The notes under the pieces are model-generated. The model was not told where the DNA came from and made no database searches. It was given only the letters and a program-made list of their open reading frames with translations. From assembly GCA_036267255.1 (NCBI GenBank), contig DATAWK010000003.1:123918-187917 (forward strand): 64,000 nucleotides of DNA, read 5' to 3'. The position numbers and the translations under genes were made by a program. Shown one piece after another: positions 54,679 through 62,402 of this stretch. The DNA comes from DATAWK01 sp036267255 (GTDB lineage: Bacteria; Acidobacteriota; Terriglobia; Terriglobales; Acidobacteriaceae). Each line of letters begins with the position of its first letter. Within the stretch, counting starts at the first letter, position 1.

Positions 54679-55299
54679 ATGAGAACCGAGACAAGCCGGA
54701 TAAAAATGGGACGCCCAAGGGGCTTCAACGAGGCGCATGCCCTTGAAGCCGCCATGTTGCTGTTCTGGTCGAAGGGGTATGAGGGTGCCACAACGAATGA
54801 TTTGGCACATGCCATGGGCATCAATGCCTCCAGCATGTACGCGGCTTTCGGAAGCAAAGAAGAACTCTTCAAACGTGCCGTCGTTCGTTACTGTGACGAG
54901 CACATGACCTTTTTCCCGGCGGCCCTCGCACTCCCTACGATGAGTGAGACAGTTCGAGCGATCCTCGAAGGGACGATCGATCTTGTATCAAAGCCCGGTT
55001 ATCCCCATGGCTGCCTCACGATCCAAAGCGGGATGGCGACTACCGAATCAATCCGCGTCTTCTTGAACGGATATCGAAAACAAGGGGAGGACGCCCTTAA
55101 GCGGCGGGTGGGAAGAGCCAAGAAAGAAAGCGATCTCGATCCAAAACTCAATCCGGGAGACTTTGCCCGCTACCTCGTCATGCTAACGAGCGGCATATCC
55201 GTGCAGGCCGCCAATGGAACCAGTAAGGCCGAATTGAAACGTCAAGCCGATCTAGCATTGCGATATTTCGGATACAAGCCGCTCAGGCATTCCCAATAG
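54679..55299 (+). CDS. TetR/AcrR-family transcriptional regulator
   Basis: 206 aa from the ATG at 54679; an open frame back to 54466 does not look coding. N-terminal DNA-binding domain: GRPRGFNEAHALEAAMLLFW, SKGYEGATTNDLAHAMGINA, SSMYAAFGSKEELFKRAV, the usual TetR order of helices 1-4. The ligand domain (about 70-200) has PHGCLTIQSG, seen in the TetR subgroup near quinone and peroxide-stress oxidoreductase genes. It may control the following membrane protein gene or the monooxygenase at 56.3 kb. Confidence 0.87.
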   Translation: MRTETSRIKMGRPRGFNEAHALEAAMLLFWSKGYEGATTNDLAHAMGINASSMYAAFGSKEELFKRAVVRYCDEHMTFFPAALALPTMSETVRAILEGTIDLVSKPGYPHGCLTIQSGMATTESIRVFLNGYRKQGEDALKRRVGRAKKESDLDPKLNPGDFARYLVMLTSGISVQAANGTSKAELKRQADLALRYFGYKPLRHSQ

Positions 55300-55360
55300 G
55301 CTTCGATACAGATGGTCATCGGCAACCTCATGAAACATGAGGCTGCCCGGAAAGGATGTA

Positions 55361-55798
55361 ATGGATTTGCACCCCAGTGAGAGTTCAAAATTGGAGCCTG
55401 GAACTGGTCGTTCCTGGATCATTGCGGCTGGCAGCTTTTGCTTTGTGCTGTTGCAGAGCGCTTGCACCACAGTTATAGCCATCAGCGGACTGCGATTGTT
55501 GATTGGCCTGACGTCTCTGACCGCGGCTTCGCTCATTCCCGGCTTCATCTTTACGATTCATACCGACCGCATCCGCATTCCCATGCTGATCATCGCGGTT
55601 GTCGGATCGGTTGTGAACCTGTACGTCCTATGGAGAATTCGTTCGTTGCGGTCCCGGCCATCATCGCAGTGGAGAATTCAACCTCCGACCGCCAAACAGC
55701 TTCGGTCCGAGAGGTTTCAGTTCGTTCTCTCCGTCCTCACACTTGTGCTGGTTGTCATTGAAAGCGCAATTCACCATCACCTGCACGGTTCGTTGTAA
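55361..55798 (+). CDS. Small polytopic membrane protein, unknown function
   Basis: About 145 aa from the ATG at 55361 (AAAGGATGTA upstream). Four hydrophobic spans are visible: WIIAAGSFCFVLLQSACTTV, LLIGLTSLTAASLIPGFIFT, IPMLIIAVVGSVVNLYVLW and FQFVLSVLTLVLVVIESAI, with a basic loop RIRSLRSRP between spans 3 and 4 and a His-rich end (HHHLHG). The family is not one I can name. It follows the TetR gene by 61 bases and may be its target. Confidence 0.6.
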   Translation: MDLHPSESSKLEPGTGRSWIIAAGSFCFVLLQSACTTVIAISGLRLLIGLTSLTAASLIPGFIFTIHTDRIRIPMLIIAVVGSVVNLYVLWRIRSLRSRPSSQWRIQPPTAKQLRSERFQFVLSVLTLVLVVIESAIHHHLHGSL

Positions 55799-55930
55799 TC
55801 TCCATGACCGCATCACAATGGAGGATGCCCCGGAGTTTGTTCCTGTAAGGAACGTAGTTGAGCTTGCCACGTCGTGGAGCCCTCCGAGACTGAGCGCGAT
55901 GGTCAAGAGACCATGAACTGGCTTCAACAT
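55661..55930 (-). CDS. Possible small exported protein, partly antisense to the neighbour
   Basis: 89 codons. The first 25 (MLKPVHGLLTIALSLGGLH) resemble a signal peptide; a GGGAG stands six bases before the ATG, and a TGTAACT-N16-TCTTACG promoter-like site lies about 100 bases upstream. The last 45 codons run antisense to the membrane protein gene and look like chance sequence, so if real, it is probably the cut-off start of a decayed gene. I do not recognise a family. Confidence 0.25.
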   Translation of the reverse strand: MLKPVHGLLTIALSLGGLHDVASSTTFLTGTNSGASSIVMRSWRLQRTVQVMVNCAFNDNQHKCEDGENELKPLGPKLFGGRRLNSPLR

Positions 55931-56032
55931 ATTTAACTCCCTGGTGGATAGAACCTATTCGCGTGTCCATCACTCGCGGTTGAGGCCACAAGCGTACATA
56001 GACCCTTCATGCAGTTGCATGGATCACGCGTC

Positions 56033-56062
56033 CGTAAGAAGGGCGGCGGCGGAAAAGTTACA
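56033..56062 (-). promoter_or_regulatory. ECF-type promoter candidate 2 (16-base spacer)
   Basis: On the minus strand TGTAACT (56056-56062) and TCTTACG (56033-56039) stand 16 bases apart, close to the TGTAACC-N17-TCTAACG pattern of the other island sites. It would drive the small minus-strand frame ending at 55661. Confidence 0.4.
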
Positions 56063-56107
56063 GACGAATGAGGTCATTCAAGCTGTACTGAAAACTCGCA
56101 TTGAGGT

Positions 56108-56138
56108 TGTAACCTTTGGCGATGCCGTCGCTCTAACG
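56108..56138 (+). promoter_or_regulatory. ECF-type promoter candidate 1, upstream of the monooxygenase gene
   Basis: TGTAACC (56108-56114), 17 bases, TCTAACG (56132-56138). Both boxes and the spacing are identical to the site before doxX (63259-63289), though the spacers differ in sequence. The next gene starts at 56257. Confidence 0.65.
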
Positions 56139-56256
56139 ATGTGACACTGTGCGCATGGGTCTGACTCGACACCGGCGAGTGTGTTGTCTCATGGCAGCAG
56201 GAGTTCGGTGGAAGACATACAGGAACGGAAGCTAAAACATTCAGGAGATTTCGCAA

Positions 56257-56553
56257 ATGAACAAGTTCGGCATCTTGGCAACCCTTCAGGCACGGCCCGG
56301 CAAAGAGAGTGAAGTAGAGCGTTTCCTGCAATCGGCAAGTCCCCTTGTCGAAGCGGAGACCGGAACCACAACATGGTTCGCATTCAAGATCGCTCCGGCG
56401 ACCTTCGGAATTTTCGATACATTCCAGAACGAGGAAGGACGGAACGCGCACGTCAGTGGCGAAGTGGCGAAGGCGCTTTTCGCCCGCGCTGAGGAGTTGT
56501 TCGTTACGGCTCCTGAGATTAAGACCGTTGACATTCTGGCAGAGAAACTTTAG
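56257..56553 (+). CDS. Antibiotic-biosynthesis-monooxygenase-fold protein (putative quinol monooxygenase)
   Basis: 98 aa ABM-type dimeric alpha-beta barrel: GILATLQARPGKESEVERFL, VEAETGTTTWFAF, FGIFDTFQNEEGRNAHVSG and ALFARAEELF are the family's ordered segments. Relatives (YgiN, Orf6) oxidise quinols or act in redox stress. CAGGAG precedes the ATG. The 119-base stretch between the ECF-type promoter and the start codon is a leader. The peptidase gene follows after 39 bases. Confidence 0.82.
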   Translation: MNKFGILATLQARPGKESEVERFLQSASPLVEAETGTTTWFAFKIAPATFGIFDTFQNEEGRNAHVSGEVAKALFARAEELFVTAPEIKTVDILAEKL

Positions 56554-56592
56554 GCGGAATCGGATCGGACGCTAGGCTAATCGCGTGTACCT

Positions 56593-57570
56593 ATGTTTAT
56601 GATCCCCCTGATCTTGGGTATGTTAAATACGTCAGCTTCCCCGCCAATCCAACCGACCCCAATCGTGTTTGCGGCCGCGGCGCAAGGAGATGTGCGTTCC
56701 ACTCATCTCCTTGCGGTCGGTGGGGCTCAGATAGAAGTCGATGTCCACTTGGCACAGTCAGACCTCGCTGTCGAGGATGTCGTCTCCTGGGTGCAAAGAT
56801 CGGCACAGGCCGTGGCCAACTACTATGGCAGATTTCCGGTTTCTCATGCCCGCGTGATCGTCACTCAAAGTTCGGACGGAGGTCAGTCGATTCACGGAAC
56901 GACATGGGGGAATATTGCAGGGGTCCAGGGGTTCACACGAATGCGTCTGGGGGAAAACGTCACAAAGTCTGATCTCACGAACGATTGGACAATGACCCAT
57001 GAACTGGTTCACATGGCGCTCACCTCACTTCCGGATGAGAACCATTGGCTCGAAGAGGGACTTGCAACATACGTCGAGCCTCTTGCGCGCGCTCAAGCCG
57101 GGCAACTCTCGGTCGAGGAGGTTTGGAAAGAGATGCTCGATAGCATGCCAAAGGGAGAGCCGGCTGCCGGTGACCGCGGACTGGATCAGACTCATACGTG
57201 GGGACGCACCTACTGGGGCGGAGCGCTCTTCAGTCTCGTGGCGGACGTAGAAATTCGGAAAGCGACCGCGAACCACAAGAGCCTCAAAGATGCCCTTCGG
57301 GCCATCGTGGGAGCCGGGGCGACCATCGACACGGAACGTCCTCTTAGTACGGTGTTGCGGATCGGCGATCAAGCGACCGGAACGACTGTGTTGGAGGATT
57401 TGTATGCCGGCTGGAAGGATAAGCCGGTCACCGTCAATCTCGATCACCTCTGGGCGGAATTGGGAGTCCAGCAGGGGCCGCACGGCATCACATTTGACGA
57501 CAATGCCCCTCTTGCCGATATCCGTAGATCGATGACGGAGCCTTCGCTCGCGAGTGGGACGAACCATTAA
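56593..57570 (+). CDS. Putative exported zincin-type metallopeptidase
   Basis: 325 aa. The short N-terminal hydrophobic segment (MIPLILGMLN) may be a signal or anchor. The zinc motif HELVH lies at about residue 137 (MTHELVHMAL) and a third-ligand candidate Glu about 18 residues on (NHWLEEGLATYVEP), the gluzincin layout HExxH...E of the peptidase MA clan. The middle region GRTYWGGALFSLVADVEIR also recurs in such proteins. The substrate is unknown. No ribosome-binding site is clear, so the start may be different. Confidence 0.65.
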   Translation: MFMIPLILGMLNTSASPPIQPTPIVFAAAAQGDVRSTHLLAVGGAQIEVDVHLAQSDLAVEDVVSWVQRSAQAVANYYGRFPVSHARVIVTQSSDGGQSIHGTTWGNIAGVQGFTRMRLGENVTKSDLTNDWTMTHELVHMALTSLPDENHWLEEGLATYVEPLARAQAGQLSVEEVWKEMLDSMPKGEPAAGDRGLDQTHTWGRTYWGGALFSLVADVEIRKATANHKSLKDALRAIVGAGATIDTERPLSTVLRIGDQATGTTVLEDLYAGWKDKPVTVNLDHLWAELGVQQGPHGITFDDNAPLADIRRSMTEPSLASGTNH

Positions 57571-57591
57571 GACTTCCTGCGTTACCTATCT

Positions 57592-58566
57592 CTAGCGGCG
57601 TCCGACCGGAGAATGGGAAAAGGAAAAGACGTCGGGCCTGGCATAGTGACCGGTCACGTCAAGGACCATCGACTCACGATCAATCAGGGAAAGATCCAAG
57701 TCGGCAACGATCAACTCTTCGCGATCATAGACCGGATCAACAATGTAGTTTGAATCTGGCCCAATGATCGAGCTTCCGCCGCGTTCTACCCATTGTCGTT
57801 CGACCTGATGCGGAAGCACGCTCGGAATATCGCTGGTTGGCATCATGAGGCCAACCGCAAGCACGAAGCATCGGCCCTCAAAGGCATAGTGCCGGCTTGC
57901 GAGCTGGGCTGCCTCGTTCACCGTTGGCCACAACGCGATGTGAATGTCCTCACCTGCCTGATGCATGGCCATCCGTGCGAGAGGCATCCAATGCTCCCAG
58001 CAGATCAGGCCACCGATGCGAGCGGGACCAACTAGAACGGAATCCAATCCGCTGCCATCGCCCTGCCCCCAGACCAGTCTTTCTGTAAACGTCGGCATCA
58101 GCTTTGGATGATGGTTTGCCAAGCGGCCATCTGGGGTGAAGATCAACAAACTGTTGTAGAGAGTCTTCTGCGCCGGACCATGATCCACCCTCTCATTGAT
58201 CCCGATCACGATACCAATCTTGTGGTCCCGAGCTGCGTCCGCCAGACGCGCCACTTCCGGCCCTGCGACGAAAATGCTGTTTTCACGTAGCTCGGCAAAA
58301 ACCTCTTTGGTCGGTTCGTGGTTCCACAATGCTGCACCAGGACAGACATCCAACCAAACGGGATATCCGGGAAACCAGGTCTCGCCAAAAACGATGAGCT
58401 CTGCACCCTGCTTCGCAGCATCCCGGATGAGATCGAGAGCCTTCGCCAAGCTCTTAATTTTGTCGTGGTAAATGGGAGACGACTGAGCGATTACGACACG
58501 GATGGTACGAGTATGTTGGCTCTGCTCCGACACTGATGCCTCCCCAAGCGGCGATGTTGTACCCAT
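57592..58566 (-). CDS. Nitrilase-family hydrolase (carbon-nitrogen hydrolase)
   Basis: 324 aa. The catalytic triad is complete: Glu in VFGETWFPGYP, Lys in HHPKLMPTFTER, and Cys in GLICWEHWMPLAR, the last in the form typical of aliphatic/aromatic nitrilases and cyanide dihydratases. It should turn a nitrile into the acid and ammonia. The N-terminal 20 residues are Ser/Thr-rich and may not be translated. A broken HD gene ends 8 bases upstream of its start codon, on the same strand. Confidence 0.85.
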   Translation of the reverse strand: MGTTSPLGEASVSEQSQHTRTIRVVIAQSSPIYHDKIKSLAKALDLIRDAAKQGAELIVFGETWFPGYPVWLDVCPGAALWNHEPTKEVFAELRENSIFVAGPEVARLADAARDHKIGIVIGINERVDHGPAQKTLYNSLLIFTPDGRLANHHPKLMPTFTERLVWGQGDGSGLDSVLVGPARIGGLICWEHWMPLARMAMHQAGEDIHIALWPTVNEAAQLASRHYAFEGRCFVLAVGLMMPTSDIPSVLPHQVERQWVERGGSSIIGPDSNYIVDPVYDREELIVADLDLSLIDRESMVLDVTGHYARPDVFSFSHSPVGRR

Positions 58567-58573
58567 GATCTCT

Positions 58574-58926
58574 TCATGCCTGCGTCGGAGCGAAGAAACC
58601 CTGTTCTCTGGCAGTATCCAACTGTCGCTTCACGAAGGTCCATAGTTCCCGACAGCCATTCTCTATTTCGAGGCCGACTCTGGCCAGCACTCGTTCGTAG
58701 AAGACGCTATTCTCGATCCAGCTTCCGCCACGATTGGATAGGTTCAAAAGGACGGGGCGAATACTGCGATCTGCCAGCTATGCTCCGCCGTGTTTTCGTA
58801 GCGCGACTCGCCGACAGGTTTGACCTTTCGCAGTACCGCTTTCAGCTTGTCAATCTCCAATACGAACTGCACCACGTGCTGAATGTCGACGAAACGTTGC
58901 GCTTCCTTCAAAGTACCACTTCCCAA
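58574..58926 (-). pseudogene. HD-domain hydrolase (YfbR/HDDC2-like) with internal deletion
   Basis: The minus strand first reads FVLEIDKLKAVLRKVK and ENTAEHSWQIAV, the N-terminus and HD-helix entry of YfbR-like 5'-nucleotidases, then stops at VFAPSF. In a shifted frame it resumes at about 58760 with LLNLSNRGGSW, then SVFYERVLARVGLEIENGC and LWTFVKRQLDTAREQGF, the usual C-terminus of the same family. About 90-100 central residues with most metal ligands are gone, so it cannot be active. The N- and C-termini are joined with a frame change. Confidence 0.7.
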
Positions 58927-58937
58927 AATGACAACCT

Positions 58938-59327
58938 CTAAGATCCAGTGTGACGTATCGCATCCAGAACCACACTTCGGGTCAGCAGCTCAGGCAATAC
59001 GTGAGCACCGCCGCCGTCAGCTCCTGCCGTGAAAATAACATAGGTAGGAACGCCGCTGCGGCCAACCTTCCCCAAGACCTCGGTGATTTCCGGGTCGTAG
59101 CGCGTCCAGTCAGCACGTAATAGTGCGTAGTGCTGACGTACCAGCTCGTCTTCCACGCTCTTGTCCTGGAGAACCGCTTTCTCGTTGACCTTACAAGAGA
59201 GACACCATGCCGCAGTGAAATCAACGAAGACCGGGAGACTGGAGTTGAAATCCCCAACCAGACTCCTTTCCGACAAGGCGCAACACGAGCAGAACTGCGA
59301 CGATACATGAACCTGTGGCTGGAAAGA
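58938..59327 (-). pseudogene. DsbD remnant: membrane-helix fragment fused to thioredoxin domain
   Basis: The long frame (112 codons, 59276-58938) is only the C-terminal thioredoxin domain: LPVFVDFTAAWCLSCKVNEK, LLRADWTRYDPEITEVLGKVG, PTYVIF, matching the end of the intact DsbD at 28978-31119. Upstream, in another frame (59327-59250), is SCIVAVLLVLRLVG then GWGFQLQSP, which matches the intact protein's IIVAVLLLLRAGG and GWGFQFQSP membrane segment. About 300 residues between these points are deleted and the frames disagree at the joint. The signal and periplasmic alpha domain are absent. Confidence 0.78.
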
Positions 59328-59361
59328 AAAAAGAGGGCTGCACCGCGCGTGGGTGCAGCCC
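59325..59361 (-). terminator. Rho-independent terminator of the peroxiredoxin gene
   Basis: On the minus strand GGGCTGCACC pairs with GGTGCAGCCC (59335-59344 with 59352-59361) around a 7-base loop, followed by CTCTTTTTTC. It lies just after the stop codon of the peroxiredoxin gene, so the DsbD relic downstream is cut off from this transcript. Confidence 0.85.
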
Positions 59362-59369
59362 TGGCACGG

Positions 59370-59948
59370 CTACTTCGCCGTGAGATTGTCGAGCGCGCCC
59401 TGCGCCGACAACCGATCCCCGTGGCTGTGGCTGATCTTTTCGAAGGAGATCATCCCTTTCTTATCCAGAACAAAGGTCGATGGATACGCCGTTTCATGGG
59501 GCATATCCCAGCGTAGACCATATAAATTTGTGACCTTATAGTCCGGGTCCGTCACGAGAACGATGTTGGCAGGCAAAGCCACCTGTTTAGCGAGGAAGTC
59601 CTTCGCGTGGCCATCCAGCTCGCCGGGAGGCCCTGGGTAGACAAGGAGAACCCGAGTATTCCTGGCCTGAAAATCAGCGGCATGATCGATGAAGTCGTGA
59701 ACCTGCTTCACGCAAAATGGGCATTGATAGCCGGGAAAGCCACGCAACACGACCAGCACGAGTCGGTGCCCTTGTATCTCTTTGGACATCTGAACGGACT
59801 TACCTGTGGGCGTGGAAAGCGTGAAATCCGGTGCTTTTGCGCCAACGGCAGGGGTCTGGGCGATCAAGGCTGTGCCGAACAACGTGGCTGACACAATGAC
59901 GCCAGCACGAGCGAGGCGGCTGATTCGAGGAAAACGATAGGTATGCAT
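59370..59948 (-). CDS. Exported peroxiredoxin (AhpC/TSA family)
   Basis: 192 aa. Signal peptide (about 1-30), then VGAKAPDFTLSTPTGKSV, the peroxidatic motif FPGYQCPFCVKQVHDF with both Cys of a CxxC, and late LYGLRWDMPHETAYPSTFVLD. The CPFC form suggests a thioredoxin-like reduction route. AGGAG stands nine bases before the ATG, and an ECF-type promoter 26 bases upstream gives a very short leader. It follows bufC on the same strand but has its own promoter and terminator. Confidence 0.85.
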   Translation of the reverse strand: MHTYRFPRISRLARAGVIVSATLFGTALIAQTPAVGAKAPDFTLSTPTGKSVQMSKEIQGHRLVLVVLRGFPGYQCPFCVKQVHDFIDHAADFQARNTRVLLVYPGPPGELDGHAKDFLAKQVALPANIVLVTDPDYKVTNLYGLRWDMPHETAYPSTFVLDKKGMISFEKISHSHGDRLSAQGALDNLTAK

Positions 59949-59973
59949 TAATGGGCGCTCCTAACGCAATGCC

Positions 59974-60004
59974 CATAAGACAAAGGACAGCGCAAAAGGT
60001 TACA
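59974..60004 (-). promoter_or_regulatory. ECF-type promoter candidate 3, upstream of the peroxiredoxin gene
   Basis: Minus strand: TGTAACC (59998-60004), 17 bases, TCTTATG (59974-59980). The -35 box and spacing match the other sites exactly; the -10 box is the most divergent of the set. The ATG at 59948 is 26 bases on. Confidence 0.5.
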
Positions 60005-60088
60005 GCCATAATTGCCGTCCCGTCGGAAAGCGCCTCTTGCCCCCGGCTGATCTTCCATGGGCTCGATGTTGAAATCAAATCCTTATGG

Positions 60089-60997
60089 CTAGATCACCAA
60101 GCCATTGATCTTCTCGTCATCTTCCGGAATCGGGCACAGCCAACCAAGTTCTGAGGCGTGCGCGAAGGTTTCCTGCAAGAGAGCTGTCTGCTCTACTCCC
60201 GTCAATCGGGTTCTGACAAATGCTTCGATGATGGCGTTGGTGATAGAAGCGCCTCCCCCCAACGCCCTCAGAAGCCTCCATGTTTCACGTTCAATGCGGC
60301 GGTAGTACACCGAGTTGCCGTAACGGTGAACCGCAAGGTAGATTCGCTGTTTTCTGACGGCGGGAATCTCTCCCCTTCTCCCTGGCTTCCGCTCAGCCGT
60401 GGCATTGCTTACGATGTCCGACTCCGGAGTCGACTTGTGCACGGCCAGGACGATTTCGTCTACCGGGTAGTCGAGATCCAGCAGCCGTACATGGGGCTGC
60501 AGCGACACGTTCGAATCTGGCCCCATGGCTTGAATGTCGTCCGCCGTCAGCGGGGCGAGTTGACGGCCATCGAAGGCCTCTGTATAGGCCCATTCCAGGC
60601 GAGCCACATCAACGGCCAGACGGCGCTTTCGACCTGCAAGCATCGGGTGAGCGTTGAGAAACTCAGGCAGCTTTCCACTTAGGTCTCTCAATGTCCAAGA
60701 GGTCGAAGGCGTCTCCTTTAGATAGGCCAGGACCAAGGCATCGAATTTCTTTGCCCCCAACACCGCACTGAGCGCGGGGTAGTCTTGGGAAACGGCATCA
60801 ATAACCCGAAACCAATACTGACGGTTATAAATCTCGAGGCGCTCAAACGATGTTAGCAGCGCGTTCGGCTTGATGTAGCTTGCGGCGATCTGCTCGATCG
60901 AACGGCCGTCTACGTCCGCTCTCTGCATCTCATAGGCTTCCGTCAGAGGACGGCGAACGTCTTCGACCATGCGGCGTTGCAATTCGAGCAGGTTCAT
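60089..60997 (-). CDS. bufC: DUF2063 protein BufC, partner of the MNIO enzyme
   Basis: 302 aa. The N-terminal DUF2063 domain (about 1-105) reads LLELQRRMVEDV, IYNRQYWFRVIDAVSQDYPALSAVLG and LVLAYLKETP, followed by DLSGKLPEFL. The C-terminal region (about 190-295) contains YRRIERETWRLLRALGGGASI and a second helical segment. In bufferin systems this protein acts with the MNIO enzyme on the precursor, as a precursor-recognition partner. Its ATG overlaps the bufB stop by 4 bases (ATGA), so both are co-translated. Confidence 0.85.
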   Translation of the reverse strand: MNLLELQRRMVEDVRRPLTEAYEMQRADVDGRSIEQIAASYIKPNALLTSFERLEIYNRQYWFRVIDAVSQDYPALSAVLGAKKFDALVLAYLKETPSTSWTLRDLSGKLPEFLNAHPMLAGRKRRLAVDVARLEWAYTEAFDGRQLAPLTADDIQAMGPDSNVSLQPHVRLLDLDYPVDEIVLAVHKSTPESDIVSNATAERKPGRRGEIPAVRKQRIYLAVHRYGNSVYYRRIERETWRLLRALGGGASITNAIIEAFVRTRLTGVEQTALLQETFAHASELGWLCPIPEDDEKINGLVI

Positions 60998-61875
60998 ACG
61001 CGCACCGCTTCGAGTGTCGATGGTTCTTCGACGGGCAGTGGCGAATCGGTCTGGAGAAAGCGATTCGCTTTGAGAGCTTCTGCGTGGACTTCCTCGAAGG
61101 AAGGAATGTTGTCATCCCATTCGAGCAGGGTTGCTGTCGGCCCGCAGAGTTCAATGGCGCGCGCATAGAGTTTCCACACCGGATCAAGTACCGGGTGATC
61201 GTGCGTGTCGAGGATATATTTCTCGAACTTGGAATGACCGGCGATATGAATCTGGGCAACGCGCTCCGAAGGAATACTGTTCACGTAGTCCATTGGGTCG
61301 AAATCGTGGTTCTGAGAGGAGACATAGATGTTATTGACGTCGAGCAGCATGCCGCAGTCTGCCGCATGCACAACCTCGTTCAAGAACTCCCATTCGGTCA
61401 TCTCGGATTCGTGATACTCGGCATAGCTGCTTACGTTTTCGACAGCGACCGGGATCTCCAGAAAGTCCTGAACCTGGCGCACGCGCTCCGCCGTGATACG
61501 TACGGCTTCAAAGGTATAGGGGAGCGGCAAAAGATCGTGGGTATAGCGGCCATCGACACTCCCCCAGCACAGATGATCGGAAAGCCAAGGGGTTTTGGTG
61601 CGTTTCGCCAGCTCCTTGATTCGCTTCAGGTGATCGCGGTTTAAGGGCTGTGCGCTTCCGAAGTACATCGAAACACCGTGTTGAACGACTCGGTATTGAT
61701 CGAGGATCTGGTCGAGGACTTTGAGTGGACGGCCGCCATCGACCATATAGTTTTCGGAGATGATCTCGAACCAATCGACGACCGGTTTTTGGGAAAAGAT
61801 GTGGTCGTAGTGCGGCACACGCAGGCCGATGCCGACGCCATAGTCGGTGTATCCATTGAAGCGATTGGCTGGCAT
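60994..61875 (-). CDS. bufB: MNIO-family (DUF692) multinuclear iron oxidative enzyme BufB
   Basis: 293 aa TIM-barrel enzyme that installs Cys-derived heterocycles on RiPP precursors. Family motifs with likely iron ligands are in order: FEIISENYM, WLSDHLCWGSVDG, IPVAVENVSSY, MLLDVNNIYVS, QIHIAGHSK, DTHDHPV and LEWDDNIPSF. The set is complete, so it looks active. It lies 71 bases after the Cys-rich precursor gene and is fused in translation to bufC. Known bufferin enzymes turn core cysteines into thiooxazoles that chelate copper. Confidence 0.92.
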   Translation of the reverse strand: MPANRFNGYTDYGVGIGLRVPHYDHIFSQKPVVDWFEIISENYMVDGGRPLKVLDQILDQYRVVQHGVSMYFGSAQPLNRDHLKRIKELAKRTKTPWLSDHLCWGSVDGRYTHDLLPLPYTFEAVRITAERVRQVQDFLEIPVAVENVSSYAEYHESEMTEWEFLNEVVHAADCGMLLDVNNIYVSSQNHDFDPMDYVNSIPSERVAQIHIAGHSKFEKYILDTHDHPVLDPVWKLYARAIELCGPTATLLEWDDNIPSFEEVHAEALKANRFLQTDSPLPVEEPSTLEAVRV

Positions 61876-61946
61876 AGTGTCTCCGTCGTGGAAAGTACGG
61901 GAGGCTTGGAGTTGCTATCCCAAGCCTCCTAGAGGTGGAGTTGAGT

Positions 61947-62237
61947 TTACTTGGAGCCGTCGGTCGCGCAGGCACCCTTGCCCTTGCACGAATTCTTACC
62001 AGCGTGCTTCGCATCGCCGCCGCCCTGGCCCTTGCAGTCATTCTTGCCCTTGCAGGAGTGCTTGGGCAGGTCCTTCTTGGTGGTGTCCTGCGCCGGGGTG
62101 CCGGCGAACAGAAGGGCGTTCGCGCTGATGGTGCTGTGTGTGGACACCGGCTGAGCATTGAGGCGAGCAGCAGTTCCGCCCATCAGTCCGGCGAAAGCTG
62201 CAGCCAGTGCGAGGTTTGTAACGGTGGTGGTCTTCAT
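61947..62237 (-). CDS. bufA: Bufferin-like RiPP metallophore precursor (BufA2-like), exported
   Basis: 96 aa from the ATG at 62237 (AAGGA about nine bases upstream). A Sec-type signal peptide (about 1-28, ending LNAQP) is followed by a spacer and a C-terminal core with four Cys in two related units, HSCKGKNDC (Cys62, Cys68) and NSCKGKGAC (Cys84, Cys90), rich in Lys and Gly. This is the pattern of BufA2-type bufferins, modified by MNIO enzymes and sent to the periplasm to bind copper. The following genes bufB and bufC support the call. The exact modified residues cannot be told from sequence. Confidence 0.82.
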   Translation of the reverse strand: MKTTTVTNLALAAAFAGLMGGTAARLNAQPVSTHSTISANALLFAGTPAQDTTKKDLPKHSCKGKNDCKGQGGGDAKHAGKNSCKGKGACATDGSK

Positions 62238-62356
62238 GAAAGAGTTCCTTTCCAGAATGGTTGGGCAGGCGTTCCGCCTGCGTTTATGTGATCGGTCCGC
62301 CACTGTGACCAGAAGAGCGACCTACAACCTGGGAAAGTCGCCCTTCCCATGTCGCC

Positions 62357-62387
62357 TGTTTGAATGTTGGGAGGTGGGATGGTTACA
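62357..62387 (-). promoter_or_regulatory. ECF-type promoter candidate 4, upstream of bufA
   Basis: Minus strand: TGTAACC (62381-62387), 17 bases, TCAAACA (62357-62363). The leader to the bufA ATG is about 110 bases. The DUF1223 gene ends 16 bases upstream of the -35 box, so bufABC has its own promoter. Confidence 0.6.
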
Positions 62388-62402
62388 ACATTTCTTCGCG
62401 AG

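Noticed and set aside
58576..58941. Plus-strand frame of 121 codons
   Set aside because: The opposite strand matches both ends of an HD hydrolase, so this frame is taken as the shadow of a relic.
59800..60078. Minus-strand frame starting with a signal-like stretch before the peroxiredoxin gene
   Set aside because: It covers the ECF-type promoter and the start of the peroxiredoxin gene in another frame; no family is recognisable.
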